A stretch of DNA of 64,000 nt, from assembly GCF_018141005.1 (NCBI RefSeq), contig NZ_CP046582.1:2728001-2792000 (forward strand). Reading direction: 5' to 3'. Below are positions 1 through 9,231 of the stretch, one piece after another. The position numbers were made by a program, and so were the translations under genes. Each line of letters opens with the position of its first letter. Position 1 is the first letter of the stretch. A model generated the notes under the pieces. It was not told the origin of the DNA. It did no database searches and saw only the letters and a program-made list of their open reading frames with translations. The DNA comes from Erwinia sp. E602. Lineage in GTDB: Bacteria; Pseudomonadota; Gammaproteobacteria; Enterobacterales; Enterobacteriaceae.

Positions 1-955
1 CGGCGAAGCGCTCACCGTCCATGCCGGACGCCTGCAGCGCATCTGACAACACCTGCGGCGGGGCATCCAGCGACTCGTCGGCCAGCTCAAATACGCCCCA
101 GTGGATAGGAACGGTGAGCGGTTGACCGAGATCGCCATACAGCGAGACGGCCTGCTGCGGATCCATATGCTGCCCTTGCATGAACCATTCTGGTGCATAG
201 GCCCCGACCGGCAGCGCGGCCAGGTTAAATGGCCCGAGCCTCCGCGGGATCTCCAGCAGATTCTCCGAATAGCCGCTGTCGCCGCTGAACCAGAAGTTCA
301 GCGCCTGGTACTGCACCACCCAGCCACACCACAGCGAGCGGTTACGATCCCACAGCGTGCGCATGCTCCAGTGCCGGGCGGGCACCGCATGCACCCGCAG
401 CCCGCCGATGCAGGTAAACTGCCACCAGTCCAGCTCGGTCACGCGCCGCGCGCCACGCTTGCGGAACCAGCGGGCCAGCCCCAGCGGCACCACGAACTCG
501 GTCTGCGGGAAGCGTTTGATAATCGCCTTAATGGTTGGCAGGTCCAGGTGATCGTAGTGATTGTGCGAAATCAATACGCAGTCGACGCGCGGAAAATCGG
601 CGATCGCAAGCGCAGCCGGGGTTTTCCGTTGCGGCCCGTAAAAACGCAGCGGTGACGCTCGCAGGGAGAGCGCCGGGTCAATCAGCGTGATCTTGCCGCC
701 GGTGCGCAGCATCAGACAGGCGTGGCCTAACCACCACACCCGGTCATCGTTGCCGCTGAGGTCGGCCGGCTGCCACCACTGCGCCGTAAACTGCGGGTAG
801 CCCTGCGCCGGCGGCAGCGGCAGCCCCTGGGCTTTGCGCTCGCGCTGCCAGCGCCGCAGGTCACCGGGCTGGCGCAGATCGGGTTCAGGGTTACAGAAGC
901 CTTCCGGAGTGTGGTGGGCCAGTGAGGGATCGTACCAGGGATTATTCCAGGCCAT
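1..955 (-). CDS. MBL-fold metallohydrolase, NAPE-PLD-like (3' end outside window)
   Basis: The minus-strand frame stays open from an ATG at 955 to the window edge, giving about 318 residues without a stop, so the C-terminus is missing. The N-terminal part carries the motif WWLGHACLML, followed by a strand reading LIDPALSLRASPL and then the zinc-binding loop SHNHYDHLD. The later motifs FSGDSGY and PIHWGVF fit the remaining metal ligands. This order is typical of the N-acyl-phosphatidylethanolamine phospholipase D-like / UlaG-like branch of metallo-beta-lactamase-fold hydrolases, in which two metal ions activate water for phosphodiester or ester hydrolysis. No signal peptide is visible, so the protein is probably cytoplasmic. 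The substrate cannot be inferred. The start lies 24 bases from the neighbouring yebO stop, and both genes are on the same strand. Confidence 0.85.
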   Translation of the reverse strand, partial: MAWNNPWYDPSLAHHTPEGFCNPEPDLRQPGDLRRWQRERKAQGLPLPPAQGYPQFTAQWWQPADLSGNDDRVWWLGHACLMLRTGGKITLIDPALSLRASPLRFYGPQRKTPAALAIADFPRVDCVLISHNHYDHLDLPTIKAIIKRFPQTEFVVPLGLARWFRKRGARRVTELDWWQFTCIGGLRVHAVPARHWSMRTLWDRNRSLWCGWVVQYQALNFWFSGDSGYSENLLEIPRRLGPFNLAALPVGAYAPEWFMQGQHMDPQQAVSLYGDLGQPLTVPIHWGVFELADESLDAPPQVLSDALQASGMDGERFA

Positions 956-978
956 TGCGGTTAGTTAACTCCAGCGGC

Positions 979-1251
979 TCAGCGTTCAGGGATCATACGG
1001 ATAAAATCTTTTTCAGCGCTCTGCTCTTCCTGCGCCGCCGGCTCGTTACCCACCACTTTGTCACTCAGCCGTCGCAACAGCGCGTTTTGTTGCTTTTGTT
1101 CTTCCAGCAGTTGCTCCAGCAGCTGGATCTGCTGATTGGCCCGCACGCTGGCGCGGTTAACATAAAACCAGACCACCAGCCCGACGATCGTCAGGGCGGC
1201 TCCAATACAGGCCGACGCGATGCTGAACGCGCCGTTCATTGTTTCGTTCAT
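979..1251 (-). CDS. yebO: YebO family small membrane protein
   Basis: This is a 90-residue protein with one membrane helix (about residues 10-28, ending VVWFYVNRAS), then a coiled-coil stretch rich in Gln, Leu and Glu (QLLEQLLEEQKQQNALLRRL) and an acidic tail ending in DFIRMIPER. The helix, the NRAS..AN turn, the QNALLRRL segment and the DFIR tail match the enterobacterial YebO family. The frame can be extended upstream to 1344, but the ATG at 1251 has an AGAGG ribosome site at the right distance and gives the usual length, so I chose it. Function is unknown. In E. coli yebO is next to mgrB and yobH; here yobH is the divergent neighbour and no mgrB is seen between them. Confidence 0.85.
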   Translation of the reverse strand: MNETMNGAFSIASACIGAALTIVGLVVWFYVNRASVRANQQIQLLEQLLEEQKQQNALLRRLSDKVVGNEPAAQEEQSAEKDFIRMIPER

Positions 1252-1486
1252 ACAAACCTCTGAGGGAGTAATGGCTGCCATCATGCCCGGCAGCGCTGCG
1301 GCAGTGATTCTACTCACAACCGCGATAATTGATAGTTTCCTCACAAAAATTTACCGGCGTGCGGCGGAAAACCGCCACAGATTCAGCATCCTCTGAGTGC
1401 CACCAGGCCAGATTCAGGTCATGCTGATCACCGGGCCGGCAGTCACGGCCCGCACACAGTTCAACAGACAATAATAAGGGGACAGG

Positions 1487-1723
1487 ATGAAAATCTTAAC
1501 GCGTCTGGTCGCGCTGCTGGTGATTATCTGGCTGGCGATGCTGTTTACCGGTTACGGCGTTCTGACCGGCAGTACCAAAAACGTCGCGGGCCTGGGCCTG
1601 CAGTGCCAGTATCTGACCGCCCGTGGGATGGTGGTGGCGCAGTATCTGCACACTGACAGCGGCATCGTCGGCGTCACCGACTGCCCGCTGTTGCGCAAAA
1701 GCAGCGAAGTGGTGGATAACTAA
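1487..1723 (+). CDS. yobH: YobH family protein
   Basis: This 78-residue protein has an N-terminal hydrophobic helix (about residues 6-24) that could be an uncleaved anchor or a signal sequence. It is followed by the conserved strings GLGLQCQYLTARG and GVTDCPLLRKSSEVVDN with two cysteines (Cys39 and Cys66). The pattern matches E. coli YobH along its whole length. A purine-rich AATAAGGGGA segment precedes the ATG at 1487. Function is unknown. The two cysteines on the extracytoplasmic side could form a disulfide, which is inference. In E. coli kdgR follows yobH; here the next gene is yebQ with no kdgR in between. Confidence 0.88.
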   Translation: MKILTRLVALLVIIWLAMLFTGYGVLTGSTKNVAGLGLQCQYLTARGMVVAQYLHTDSGIVGVTDCPLLRKSSEVVDN

Positions 1724-1882
1724 CCGGTCGGGCCGCCTTGCCGGCGGCCCGGCAGACCGCTATGTCTTCTCAGGGCGTGGCGTATAACAAACATTCTTGC
1801 AATTCTTATCTCATTTACAGATTGGTAGAAATCGTAAAAACCCTTAGCATGCTTACATTCTTCTCTTAGCCTGCACTTCACT

Positions 1883-3250
1883 ATGTCCTCTTCTGTTACT
1901 GACGGCCTGCCGTTACCGCAGCGCTACGGCGCGATCCTGGCGATCGCGCTGGGTATTACCGTCGCCGTGCTCGACGGCGCAATCGCCAACGTGGCGCTGC
2001 CGACCATTTCCCGCGAGCTGAACGCCAGCCCGGCGGAGTCGATCTGGATCGTTAATGCCTACCAGCTGGCGATTATCATTTCGCTGCTGTCGCTCTCCTA
2101 CCTCGGCGATATGGTCGGTTACCGGCGCGTCTATCAGTGCGGCCTGGTACTGTTTACCGCCACCTCGCTGTTCTGTGCACTCTCAGACTCGCTGGGCATG
2201 CTGACTTTCGCCCGCGTTTTGCAGGGGTTTGGCGCGGCCGCGCTGATGAGCGTCAACACCGCGCTGATCCGCATCATCTATCCGCAGCGCCACCTGGGCC
2301 GCGGCATGGGCATCAATTCGCTGATCGTTGCCGTCTCCGTCGCGGCCGGGCCAACGGTGGCGGCGGCGGTGCTGTCGGTGGCCTCCTGGCAGTGGCTGTT
2401 CCTGATCAATATCCCTATCGGTATGCCGGCACTGTGGCTCGCGCTGCGTTTCCTGCCCGCTAACGCGCAAAAAAGCCAGGGGCAACGTTTCGACCTGCTG
2501 AGCGGCATCATGAACGCGCTAACCTTCGGCCTGCTGCTGTCGCTGCTTAGCGGCTTTGCACAGGGGGTGGACGGCCGGCTGCTGCTGGCGGAGCTGGTGG
2601 GGCTGCTGGCGGTCGGCACGCTGTTTATCCGCCGCCAGCTGACGATGAGCGTGCCGCTGCTGCCGGTTGACCTGCTGCGCATCCCAATTTTTGCCATGTC
2701 GCTCTGCACCTCGGTATGCTCATTCTGCGCACAGATGCTGGCGATGGTCTCGCTGCCGTTTATGTTGCAGGGCGTGCTGCAGAAGAGTGAAGTGGCGACC
2801 GGATTGCTGCTGACCCCCTGGCCGCTGGCGACCATGGTGATGGCCCCGATCGCCGGACGACTGATTGAGAAGGTGCACGCCGGGCTGCTCGGCGCGGTCG
2901 GGCTGGCGATGTTTGCCGGCGGGCTGTTTGCGCTGGCGCTGCTGCCGGCGATGCCGACGGACCTCGATATCATCTGGCGGATGATGCTGTGCGGTGCCGG
3001 TTTCGGCCTGTTCCAGTCGCCGAACAACCACACCATTATCTCGTCCGCGCCCCGCCACCGCAGCGGCGGCGCCAGCGGCATGCTCGGCACCGCCCGCCTG
3101 CTGGGGCAGAGCAGCGGTGCCGCGCTGGTGGCCCTGCTGTTTAACCTGTTCTCCACCGGCGGCAGCCACTACGCCCTGCTGCTGGCCGGCGGCTTTGCCA
3201 GCCTCGCCATGGTGTTCAGCGCGCTGCGCATCAGGCCGCTTCACGCATAA
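1883..3250 (+). CDS. yebQ: MFS transporter YebQ (DHA2 family, 14-helix type)
   Basis: This 455-residue polytopic membrane protein contains DHA2-family signatures: LDGAIANVALPTI in helix 1, YLGDMVGYRR in the loop after helix 2, and the antiporter-like segment VAVSVAAGPTVAAAVLS in helix 5. It aligns with E. coli YebQ nearly end to end, including FQSPNNHTII and SGGASGMLGTARLLGQSSGAA near the C-terminus. It probably exports small hydrophobic compounds by proton antiport, but the substrate is unproven. The ATG at 1883 gives an N-terminus like that of E. coli YebQ (TDGLPLPQRYG), though no strong ribosome site precedes it. The stop codon runs into a bidirectional terminator shared with htpX. Confidence 0.9.
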   Translation: MSSSVTDGLPLPQRYGAILAIALGITVAVLDGAIANVALPTISRELNASPAESIWIVNAYQLAIIISLLSLSYLGDMVGYRRVYQCGLVLFTATSLFCALSDSLGMLTFARVLQGFGAAALMSVNTALIRIIYPQRHLGRGMGINSLIVAVSVAAGPTVAAAVLSVASWQWLFLINIPIGMPALWLALRFLPANAQKSQGQRFDLLSGIMNALTFGLLLSLLSGFAQGVDGRLLLAELVGLLAVGTLFIRRQLTMSVPLLPVDLLRIPIFAMSLCTSVCSFCAQMLAMVSLPFMLQGVLQKSEVATGLLLTPWPLATMVMAPIAGRLIEKVHAGLLGAVGLAMFAGGLFALALLPAMPTDLDIIWRMMLCGAGFGLFQSPNNHTIISSAPRHRSGGASGMLGTARLLGQSSGAALVALLFNLFSTGGSHYALLLAGGFASLAMVFSALRIRPLHA

Positions 3251-3277
3251 AAAAACCGGGCAGATGCCCGGTTTTTT
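3249..3277. terminator. Bidirectional terminator between yebQ and htpX
   Basis: The hairpin CCGGGCAGATGCCCGG is flanked by an A-run on the left and a T-run on the right, so it can end both convergent genes. It begins inside the yebQ stop codon. Confidence 0.9.
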
Positions 3278-3301
3278 ATCTTCGCCCGTACTTCCGGCGG
3301 A

Positions 3302-4183
3302 CTATTTCAGGTACTCACCGCTGCGCAGCGCTTCGATACGCTTATCCAGCGGCGGGTGCGACATAAACAGCTCGCTCATCGACTTCGACTTGCCGTTGAT
3401 GCACAGCGCCATCATGCTGCTGGCTTCCTGCGGCTCGTAGCTGGTTTTCAGGCGCTGCAGCGCGGCAATCATCTTCTCACGACCGGCCAGACGCGCTGCA
3501 CCGGCATCCGCATGGAATTCGCGATGGCGCGAGAACCACATGGTGATAATACTTGCCACGATACCGAACACCAGCTCCAGCACCATCGACACGGCAAAGT
3601 AGACCAGCGGGTTACCGTTGCTGTTCTCTTCACCATCGCGGTTGCCGGACATAAAGCCCGCCGCCAGCTGTGCCAGAATGCGCGAAATAAAGATCACGAA
3701 GGTGTTCACGATGCCCTGAATCAGGGTCATGGTCACCATATCGCCGTTAGCGATATGGCTGATTTCGTGCGCCATCACCGCTTCCGCTTCGTCACGGCTC
3801 ATGTTCTGCAGCAGGCCGGTGGAGACCGCCACCAGCGATTTGTCACGGCGCGCGCCGGTGGCAAAGGCGTTAATGTCCGGCGCGTGGTAAATCGCCACCT
3901 GCGGCATGGCAATGCCGGCCTGCTGCGCCTGGCGGGCGACGGTGTCCATCAGCCAGCGCTCGGTCTCATTACGTGGCTGCTCAATCACTTCACCGCCAAC
4001 GGAACGCAGCGCCATCCATTTTGACATCAGCAGTGAGACGAACGCACCGCCGAAGCCAAACAGACCCGCCATAATCATCAGGCCCATCACACTGCTTGAC
4101 TGGATCCCTGTCAGGCTGAGGATCAGGCCGAACACCACCATCACACCCAGGTTAGTTAACAGGAAAAGCGCAATACGCATCAT
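3302..4183 (-). CDS. htpX: Membrane zinc metalloprotease HtpX
   Basis: HtpX is an M48-family zinc protease of the inner membrane that works with FtsH in removing damaged membrane proteins. This 293-residue copy has the E. coli length. Two N-terminal helices (about residues 4-25 and 33-55) precede the catalytic motif HEISH at residues 139-143. Another pair of hydrophobic helices follows (about 155-175 and 190-215), and then [11 protein letters not shown], which supplies the third zinc ligand. The active site faces the cytoplasm in characterised homologues. The gene is monocistronic, with its own terminator downstream and a candidate heat-shock promoter upstream. Confidence 0.96.
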   Translation of the reverse strand: MMRIALFLLTNLGVMVVFGLILSLTGIQSSSVMGLMIMAGLFGFGGAFVSLLMSKWMALRSVGGEVIEQPRNETERWLMDTVARQAQQAGIAMPQVAIYHAPDINAFATGARRDKSLVAVSTGLLQNMSRDEAEAVMAHEISHIANGDMVTMTLIQGIVNTFVIFISRILAQLAAGFMSGNRDGEENSNGNPLVYFAVSMVLELVFGIVASIITMWFSRHREFHADAGAARLAGREKMIAALQRLKTSYEPQEASSMMALCINGKSKSMSELFMSHPPLDKRIEALRSGEYLK

Positions 4184-4256
4184 AAAATTTCTCTATCCTC
4201 AGTTAGTCACTCGGTATACCCGCATCGTTAAGCCGCCGGTATAGTCCTCCTTCACA

Positions 4257-4284
4257 TCGTAAGGTCATCCCGGTGCTTTTCAAG
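4257..4284 (-). promoter_or_regulatory. Candidate sigma-32 promoter of htpX
   Basis: On the minus strand CTTGAA (4284-4279) is followed after 14 bases by CCTTACGA (4264-4257). The first element is an exact heat-shock -35; the second keeps only part of the CCCCAT-type -10. E. coli htpX is known to be heat-shock controlled, which supports the reading. It lies about 75-100 bases before the ATG. Confidence 0.4.
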
Positions 4285-4381
4285 CACTCTTAACCTTTAA
4301 GTGTTTAAAAAGACATAACTTTACATTTTTTATTACTTTTTCAGTGAAGGCGATACGGCGCATCAATGCGGGGGGCAGAAT

Positions 4382-4407
4382 AAAAAAGGCACAGCCTGCG
4401 CTGTGCC
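4382..4407 (-). terminator. Terminator of the proQ-prc operon
   Basis: Read on the minus strand, GGCACAGC and GCTGTGCC form an 8-bp stem around a 4-base loop and are followed by a six-base T-run. It lies just after the prc stop. Confidence 0.9.
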
Positions 4408-4414
4408 CTTTCGC

Positions 4415-6460
4415 TTACTTCACCGCAGCGGGGGTGGCTGCGGGTTGCTGTTTATCCAGCTGGGCCAGGTCATTGGCAATTTTGACCGTTTCATCCAGAT
4501 ACGGGTCCGGCTCTTTATAGTCTTTCGGCAGGTCGTCCAGCTTAGCCAGCGGCTTCTTGCCGTCCGCCTTCAGCCGGGCGTTGATGCGCTCCAGGCGCAG
4601 CGCGTCATCTTCCCGGTTCTCTTTTTCACGCTCGGCCAGGTTAAGCGAAATGATATTACGCTTGTCTTTGGTGGCGTTAAAGCGGGCGATATCCTTGATG
4701 ATGTACTGGAACTCGGCATCTTTCGCGATACGATCCTGATGTTCTTTGATCAGCTGCGGCTCCAGCGATTTCAGCTCACCGGTTTTGGTGTAGGTCGCCG
4801 CGCTGATGCTGTCCCACGGCAGGGCGTTATCCTCAAACTTCTCACCGGTTTCCACCGCTTCAACGCCGGTTGGCATCAGCAGGTCCGGGGTAACCCCTTC
4901 ACGCTGGGTGCTGCCACCGTTAATACGGTAGAACTTCTGAATGGTGTACTGCACGGAACCCAGCGCCGGCCACTCCGGACGCAGCATCTGATCGTAGATA
5001 CGGTTCAGCGAACGATACTGCTGAACGGTGCCTTTACCGAAGGTCGGCTCACCGACGATCAGCGCGCGGCCATAGTCCTGCATCGCGGCGGCAAAGATCT
5101 CAGACGCCGAGGCGCTGAAGCGGTCAACCAGCACCACCAGCGGACCTTTATAGTAGGTCACACCGTCGGTGTCGCTGTCCTCGCGGATCTTGCCAATATT
5201 GTCACGCACCTGCACCACCGGGCCACCCGGGATAAACAGGCCGGAGAGGGAGACCGCTTCGGTCAGCGCCCCGCCGCCGTTGGTGCGCAGGTCGATAACG
5301 ATGCTGTCGACGTTCTGCTTCTGCAGCTTCTGCAGTTGCACCTTCACGTCATCGGTCAGCCCGACGTAAAAGCCCGGAATATCCAGCACGCCGACCTTCT
5401 CTTTACCGACGTTGTGCACGGTCATCTTCACCGCACGGTCTTCCAGGCGGATCTTCTCGCGGGTCAGGGTAATGGTGCGGGTCTTGGTGCCCTTACCGGC
5501 AGGCAGGATCTCCAGCCGCACTTTACTGCCCTTCGGCCCTTTGATCTGCGCGACGACGTCATCCAGACGCCAGCCGATCACATCCACTACCGGCTTGCCG
5601 GGCTGGCCAACGCCAACGATACGATCGCCAACGGTGATCGCCTTACTCTTGGCAGCCGGACCACCGGCGACCATCGAGTTGATTACCGTGTAATCGTCAT
5701 CCATCTGCAATACGGCACCGATACCCTCCAGGGAGAGGCTCATTTCGGTGTTGAACTGCTCGGTGTTTCGCGGTGACAGGTAGTTGGTGTGCGGATCAAT
5801 TTCGTGCGCAAAGGCGGTCATCGCCAGCTGGAATACGTCTTCGCTGTTGCTCTGCGCCAGGCGGCGGATGGCAAACTGGTAACGTTTGGTGAGAACCTCG
5901 CGGATCTCTTTTTCATCTTTGCCGGTCAGTTTAAGACTCAGCTCATCATATTTGACCTTGGCATCCCACAACGCGTTCAGCTCATCGCTGTTCTTCGGCC
6001 ACGGGGCATTTTTACGGTCAATATCGATGGTGTCGTTGCCGGTAAAGTTCATCGGCTTATTCAGGACAGACAACGCGTACTGGTAACGCTCGAAGCGGCG
6101 CTTCTGCGTCAGGTTGTACAGGTCGTAAAAGACATTCAGCTGCCCGGTTTTGAACTCGTCGCCCAGCGTGGTTTTTTTCGCCGCAAACTGGTCAACGTCG
6201 GAAGCCATCAGCACGTTGTGGCTGTAATCGAGCAGGTTCAGGTAACGGTCAAAGATTTTGGCAGAGAAATTCTGGTCAAGATCGAACTGACGGTAGTGCG
6301 AACGGGTAAAACGCGACGTAACGCGCTCACTGACGGTGGCATGTTGCGCTTCCTGATGCAGCTGGGGGATCTGATCGGCGCGCGTGATATTGTCAGCGGC
6401 GAATACGTTGCCTGCAATCAGCAGGCCCGCAATGATGGTGCTTTTAAAAAGAGTGTTCAT
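4415..6460 (-). CDS. prc: Tail-specific periplasmic protease Prc (Tsp)
   Basis: Prc is a periplasmic carboxy-terminal processing protease of family S41. It trims penicillin-binding protein 3 and, with NlpI, degrades the murein hydrolase MepS. The 681-residue protein has a cleavable signal peptide (first ~22 residues, ending NVFA|ADN). A PDZ domain lies around residues 240-325 (SLEGIGAVLQM to TITLTREKI). The Ser/Lys catalytic part follows, with the nucleophile in FSASASEIFAAAMQDYG and the general-base lysine in FGKGTVQQ. Length and motifs match E. coli Prc (682 residues). The start is 19 bases after the proQ stop, so the two are almost certainly co-transcribed, as in E. coli. Confidence 0.97.
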   Translation of the reverse strand: MNTLFKSTIIAGLLIAGNVFAADNITRADQIPQLHQEAQHATVSERVTSRFTRSHYRQFDLDQNFSAKIFDRYLNLLDYSHNVLMASDVDQFAAKKTTLGDEFKTGQLNVFYDLYNLTQKRRFERYQYALSVLNKPMNFTGNDTIDIDRKNAPWPKNSDELNALWDAKVKYDELSLKLTGKDEKEIREVLTKRYQFAIRRLAQSNSEDVFQLAMTAFAHEIDPHTNYLSPRNTEQFNTEMSLSLEGIGAVLQMDDDYTVINSMVAGGPAAKSKAITVGDRIVGVGQPGKPVVDVIGWRLDDVVAQIKGPKGSKVRLEILPAGKGTKTRTITLTREKIRLEDRAVKMTVHNVGKEKVGVLDIPGFYVGLTDDVKVQLQKLQKQNVDSIVIDLRTNGGGALTEAVSLSGLFIPGGPVVQVRDNIGKIREDSDTDGVTYYKGPLVVLVDRFSASASEIFAAAMQDYGRALIVGEPTFGKGTVQQYRSLNRIYDQMLRPEWPALGSVQYTIQKFYRINGGSTQREGVTPDLLMPTGVEAVETGEKFEDNALPWDSISAATYTKTGELKSLEPQLIKEHQDRIAKDAEFQYIIKDIARFNATKDKRNIISLNLAEREKENREDDALRLERINARLKADGKKPLAKLDDLPKDYKEPDPYLDETVKIANDLAQLDKQQPAATPAAVK

Positions 6461-6479
6461 GCCCTGATTAGCCTCCGTA

Positions 6480-7175
6480 TCAGAACTGCAAGTGTTCTGC
6501 GCGTACGATCATTGCCAGGCCGGAAGCCAGCTGTACCCGGACACCTTCTTTACTGATTTCAAGAATGGTGGCGTCCATGGCACTTTTGCCTGCGGTGACT
6601 TTGATGTTCTGACCCACTTGCAATGCAGAGGTGTCGGTAACCGGCTTGCGCGGCGGCTGACGTTCTTCACGTACGGCGGCGGCGGCAGGTGCCTGTTCCG
6701 CTTGAGGGCGAGCCGGTTTGCTGCTGCGTGGTTTACGCGGCTGCTCGCCTTCGGCAGGCTTGCGGGCAGGTTTACGCGGGCGGCGTGGGGCGGTCTCTTC
6801 ACCGGCTTCACGTTTTTTCGCCTGCTGCTGCTCACGCTGTGCCTGCACGCGCGCTTTGGCTTCTTCAAGCTGTTTGCGGGCGTGCTCAACATGCTGCTCA
6901 TCCAGTTGACCACAGGCGTTGCCGTCAAGGTCAACGCGGTCGGCACCGGCTTTGATGCCGTACAGATAACGCCAGCTGGAGGTATAAAGACGCAGTGCAG
7001 AACGAAGCTGAGTTTTGCTCAGATTCATTTCACCCTGCACGCGGTCGACCAGGTCCTGGAAGATTCCGATCTTCAGTGGTCGTGCTTCGCCTTCGGCGCT
7101 AAAGCATTGTGGGAAACGCTCTGCCAGAAAGGCAATGACTTCTTTGGTGCTATTCAACTTAGGTTGATTTTCCAT
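6480..7175 (-). CDS. proQ: RNA chaperone ProQ
   Basis: ProQ is a FinO-domain RNA-binding protein that stabilises mRNAs and small RNAs and was first identified as needed for full ProP osmoporter activity. The 231-residue product has the N-terminal FinO domain (about residues 5-120, with LAERFPQCF and [25 protein letters not shown]). A long Lys/Arg/Pro/Ala-rich linker follows (about 120-175), then a C-terminal Tudor-like domain starting near [20 protein letters not shown]. This matches E. coli ProQ (232 residues) in layout and size. It is the first gene of proQ-prc. Confidence 0.97.
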   Translation of the reverse strand: MENQPKLNSTKEVIAFLAERFPQCFSAEGEARPLKIGIFQDLVDRVQGEMNLSKTQLRSALRLYTSSWRYLYGIKAGADRVDLDGNACGQLDEQHVEHARKQLEEAKARVQAQREQQQAKKREAGEETAPRRPRKPARKPAEGEQPRKPRSSKPARPQAEQAPAAAAVREERQPPRKPVTDTSALQVGQNIKVTAGKSAMDATILEISKEGVRVQLASGLAMIVRAEHLQF

Positions 7176-7271
7176 GAAATTTCCTGATTACAACGGGTTT
7201 GCCAATCAGCGCAGGCATGAACAGGCGCCATTATAATGCGCCCATCAGTAAATGCTACGTGATCCAGCGCT

Positions 7272-7772
7272 TTAGGCGCGTTTCATGTGAATAAATTTTT
7301 CCACATCCGTCGCGGCCAGCACCCTGCACAGCCCGTCAGTCAAGGCTTTCAGCCCTGCTTCATCCTCACCATCAAAGCGGTTGTACTCTACGCTGTCGAT
7401 ATCAAGAACGCCGATTATTTCGCCGTTCACCACCAGCGGCAGCACAATTTCAGCATTACTCGCGGCGTCACAGGCAATATGGCCCGGGAAGGCGTGCACG
7501 TCATCAACGCGCTGCACGCTGCGGGTGGCCACCGCGGTACCGCAGACGCCCCGGCCTACCGGAATACGCACGCAGGCGATTTTGCCCTGAAACGGTCCGA
7601 GTACCAGGGTGTCCTGTTCGGTCAGCAGATAAAAGCCCGCCCAGTTAACGCCGTTCAGGCGTTCATACAGAAGTGCGCCGCAGTTACCCAGTACCGCCAG
7701 GAAGCTGGTTTCGCCGGTAAGTAACGCGGTCATATCACGGTTGAGGTCGTTGTAAAATTCTGCTTTATTCAC
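7272..7772 (-). CDS. msrC: Free methionine-(R)-sulfoxide reductase MsrC
   Basis: MsrC (YebR) is a cytoplasmic GAF-domain enzyme that reduces free methionine-R-sulfoxide with thioredoxin as electron donor. The 166-residue protein has the family's three cysteines at positions 67, 77 and 101, in the strings GKIACVRIP, GRGVCGTAV and HIACDAASNAEI, which form the catalytic and resolving set. Length equals that of E. coli MsrC. It lies upstream of proQ on the same strand but is separated by 96 bases, and it is divergent from letA. Confidence 0.94.
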   Translation of the reverse strand: MNKAEFYNDLNRDMTALLTGETSFLAVLGNCGALLYERLNGVNWAGFYLLTEQDTLVLGPFQGKIACVRIPVGRGVCGTAVATRSVQRVDDVHAFPGHIACDAASNAEIVLPLVVNGEIIGVLDIDSVEYNRFDGEDEAGLKALTDGLCRVLAATDVEKFIHMKRA

Positions 7773-7980
7773 GGTTCATCACTATATAATGTTGCGGAGC
7801 CACCTGGCGGCCCCGTGTAATAAAATAATCAGCTGTTGTCCGTCAGGACAAGATGCAACATGCGGTGGCTTAGGATACCCTTAGCAGGATGCTGAACCCT
7901 GATGGCGCTGACGTGTCATACTATCTTGTCATAACACTGCCCTGCTCCCGTATACCAAGGGCCTGAGCGCGATCGGAACG

Positions 7981-9231
7981 ATGAAAATACACGCTATCAC
8001 TCATGCTCTGCCCCAGGCACGTTATCAGCGATGCCCGCAGTGCGATACCCTTTTTTCCTTACCAGATGTGAAATCCAGCGAGTCGGCGCACTGCCCGCGC
8101 TGCAACGCGCGCATCCTCAACGGCCGCGACTGGTCGATGACCCGGCTGACCGCAATGGCGGTAACGATGCTGCTGCTGATGCCGTTCGCCTTCGGCCTGC
8201 CGCTGATGTCGATCCGCCTGCTCGGTACCAATATCAGCGCCAGCCTGCTGGGCGGCATAATGCAGATGACCCAGCAGGGCGAGTTGATTGCCGCCTCAAT
8301 GGTGGCGTTCTGTACGCTGGGCGCGCCGCTGACCCTGGTGGCCTCGATATGCTACCTGTCGTTTGGCGAAAAGCTGGGCATGAACCTGCGCCCGGTGCTG
8401 CTGATGCTCGATCGACTCAAAGAGTGGGTAATGCTGGACATCTACCTGGTCGGGCTGGCCGTCGCCTCGATTAAAGTGCAGGATTATGCCGATCTCGATC
8501 CCGGTCCGGGGCTGGTGGCGTTTCTGGTTCTGACCGTGCTCAGCCTGCTGACGCTGATCCACCTTAACGTCGAGCAGCTGTGGTGCCGTTTTTACCCGCA
8601 GCAGCACAGGCAGGACGTCGCCCGCGTCGAGGATCTGCGCGTGTGTCTGAGCTGCCACTTTACCGGCGTGGCCGACGAACGTGGCCGCTGCCCGCGCTGC
8701 CATACGCCGCTGACCCTGCGCCGCCCGTACAGCCTGCAGAAGTGCTGGGCGGCACTGATCGCCTCCATCGTGCTGCTGCTGCCGGCCAACCTGCTGCCGA
8801 TTTCGGTAATCTATCTGAACGGCGCGCGCCAGGAGGACACCATTCTCTCCGGCATCATGTCGCTGGCGGCAGGCAATATTCCGGTGGCGGCGGTGGTGTT
8901 CATTGCCAGTATTCTGGTGCCGTTTACCAAGGTTCTCGTGATGCTGACCCTGCTGCTGAGCATCCATTTCAACTGCGAACAGGGCCTGAAAACCCGCATT
9001 CGCCTGCTGCGCGTGGTGCAGTGGGTGGGCCGCTGGTCGATGCTCGATCTGTTTGTTATTTCGTTAACCATGTCGCTGGTCAATCGCGACCAGCTTCTGG
9101 CCTTCACTATGGGACCGGCGGCTTTCTACTTCGGTTCTGCGGTTATCTTAACTATCCTTGCCGTTGAGTGGCTGGATAGCCGTTTACTTTGGGATGCACA
9201 TGCAACAGGAAACGCCGACTATACCGACTAG
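7981..9231 (+). CDS. letA: Inner-membrane lipid-transport protein LetA (YebS, PqiA family)
   Basis: LetA is the integral inner-membrane partner of the MCE protein LetB and takes part in phospholipid movement between inner and outer membranes. This 416-residue protein has two zinc-ribbon-like modules, one with cysteines 18, 21, 38 and 41 (RCPQCD...CPRCN) and one near residues 222-242 (CLSCHFTG...CPRCH). Each is followed by a block of about four membrane helices, giving the duplicated PqiA architecture. The C-terminus ([20 protein letters not shown]) is nearly identical to E. coli YebS. It overlaps the start of letB, which indicates translational coupling. Confidence 0.95.
   Translation: MKIHAITHALPQARYQRCPQCDTLFSLPDVKSSESAHCPRCNARILNGRDWSMTRLTAMAVTMLLLMPFAFGLPLMSIRLLGTNISASLLGGIMQMTQQGELIAASMVAFCTLGAPLTLVASICYLSFGEKLGMNLRPVLLMLDRLKEWVMLDIYLVGLAVASIKVQDYADLDPGPGLVAFLVLTVLSLLTLIHLNVEQLWCRFYPQQHRQDVARVEDLRVCLSCHFTGVADERGRCPRCHTPLTLRRPYSLQKCWAALIASIVLLLPANLLPISVIYLNGARQEDTILSGIMSLAAGNIPVAAVVFIASILVPFTKVLVMLTLLLSIHFNCEQGLKTRIRLLRVVQWVGRWSMLDLFVISLTMSLVNRDQLLAFTMGPAAFYFGSAVILTILAVEWLDSRLLWDAHATGNADYTD

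Noticed and set aside
1252..1486. mgrB between yebO and yobH
   Set aside because: E. coli has mgrB here, but no short frame with the MgrB pattern (hydrophobic helix followed by conserved cysteines and a C-terminal FIPW) is visible on either strand.
4310..4324. CpxR box before htpX
   Set aside because: Only one GTAAA half is good (GTAAAGTTATGTCTT on the minus strand); the second half matches in two of five positions.
4403..5776. 457-codon plus-strand open frame opposite prc
   Set aside because: It is antisense to the conserved prc gene, has no ribosome site and shows the Gln/His/Arg/Val bias expected of a shadow frame in GC-rich DNA.
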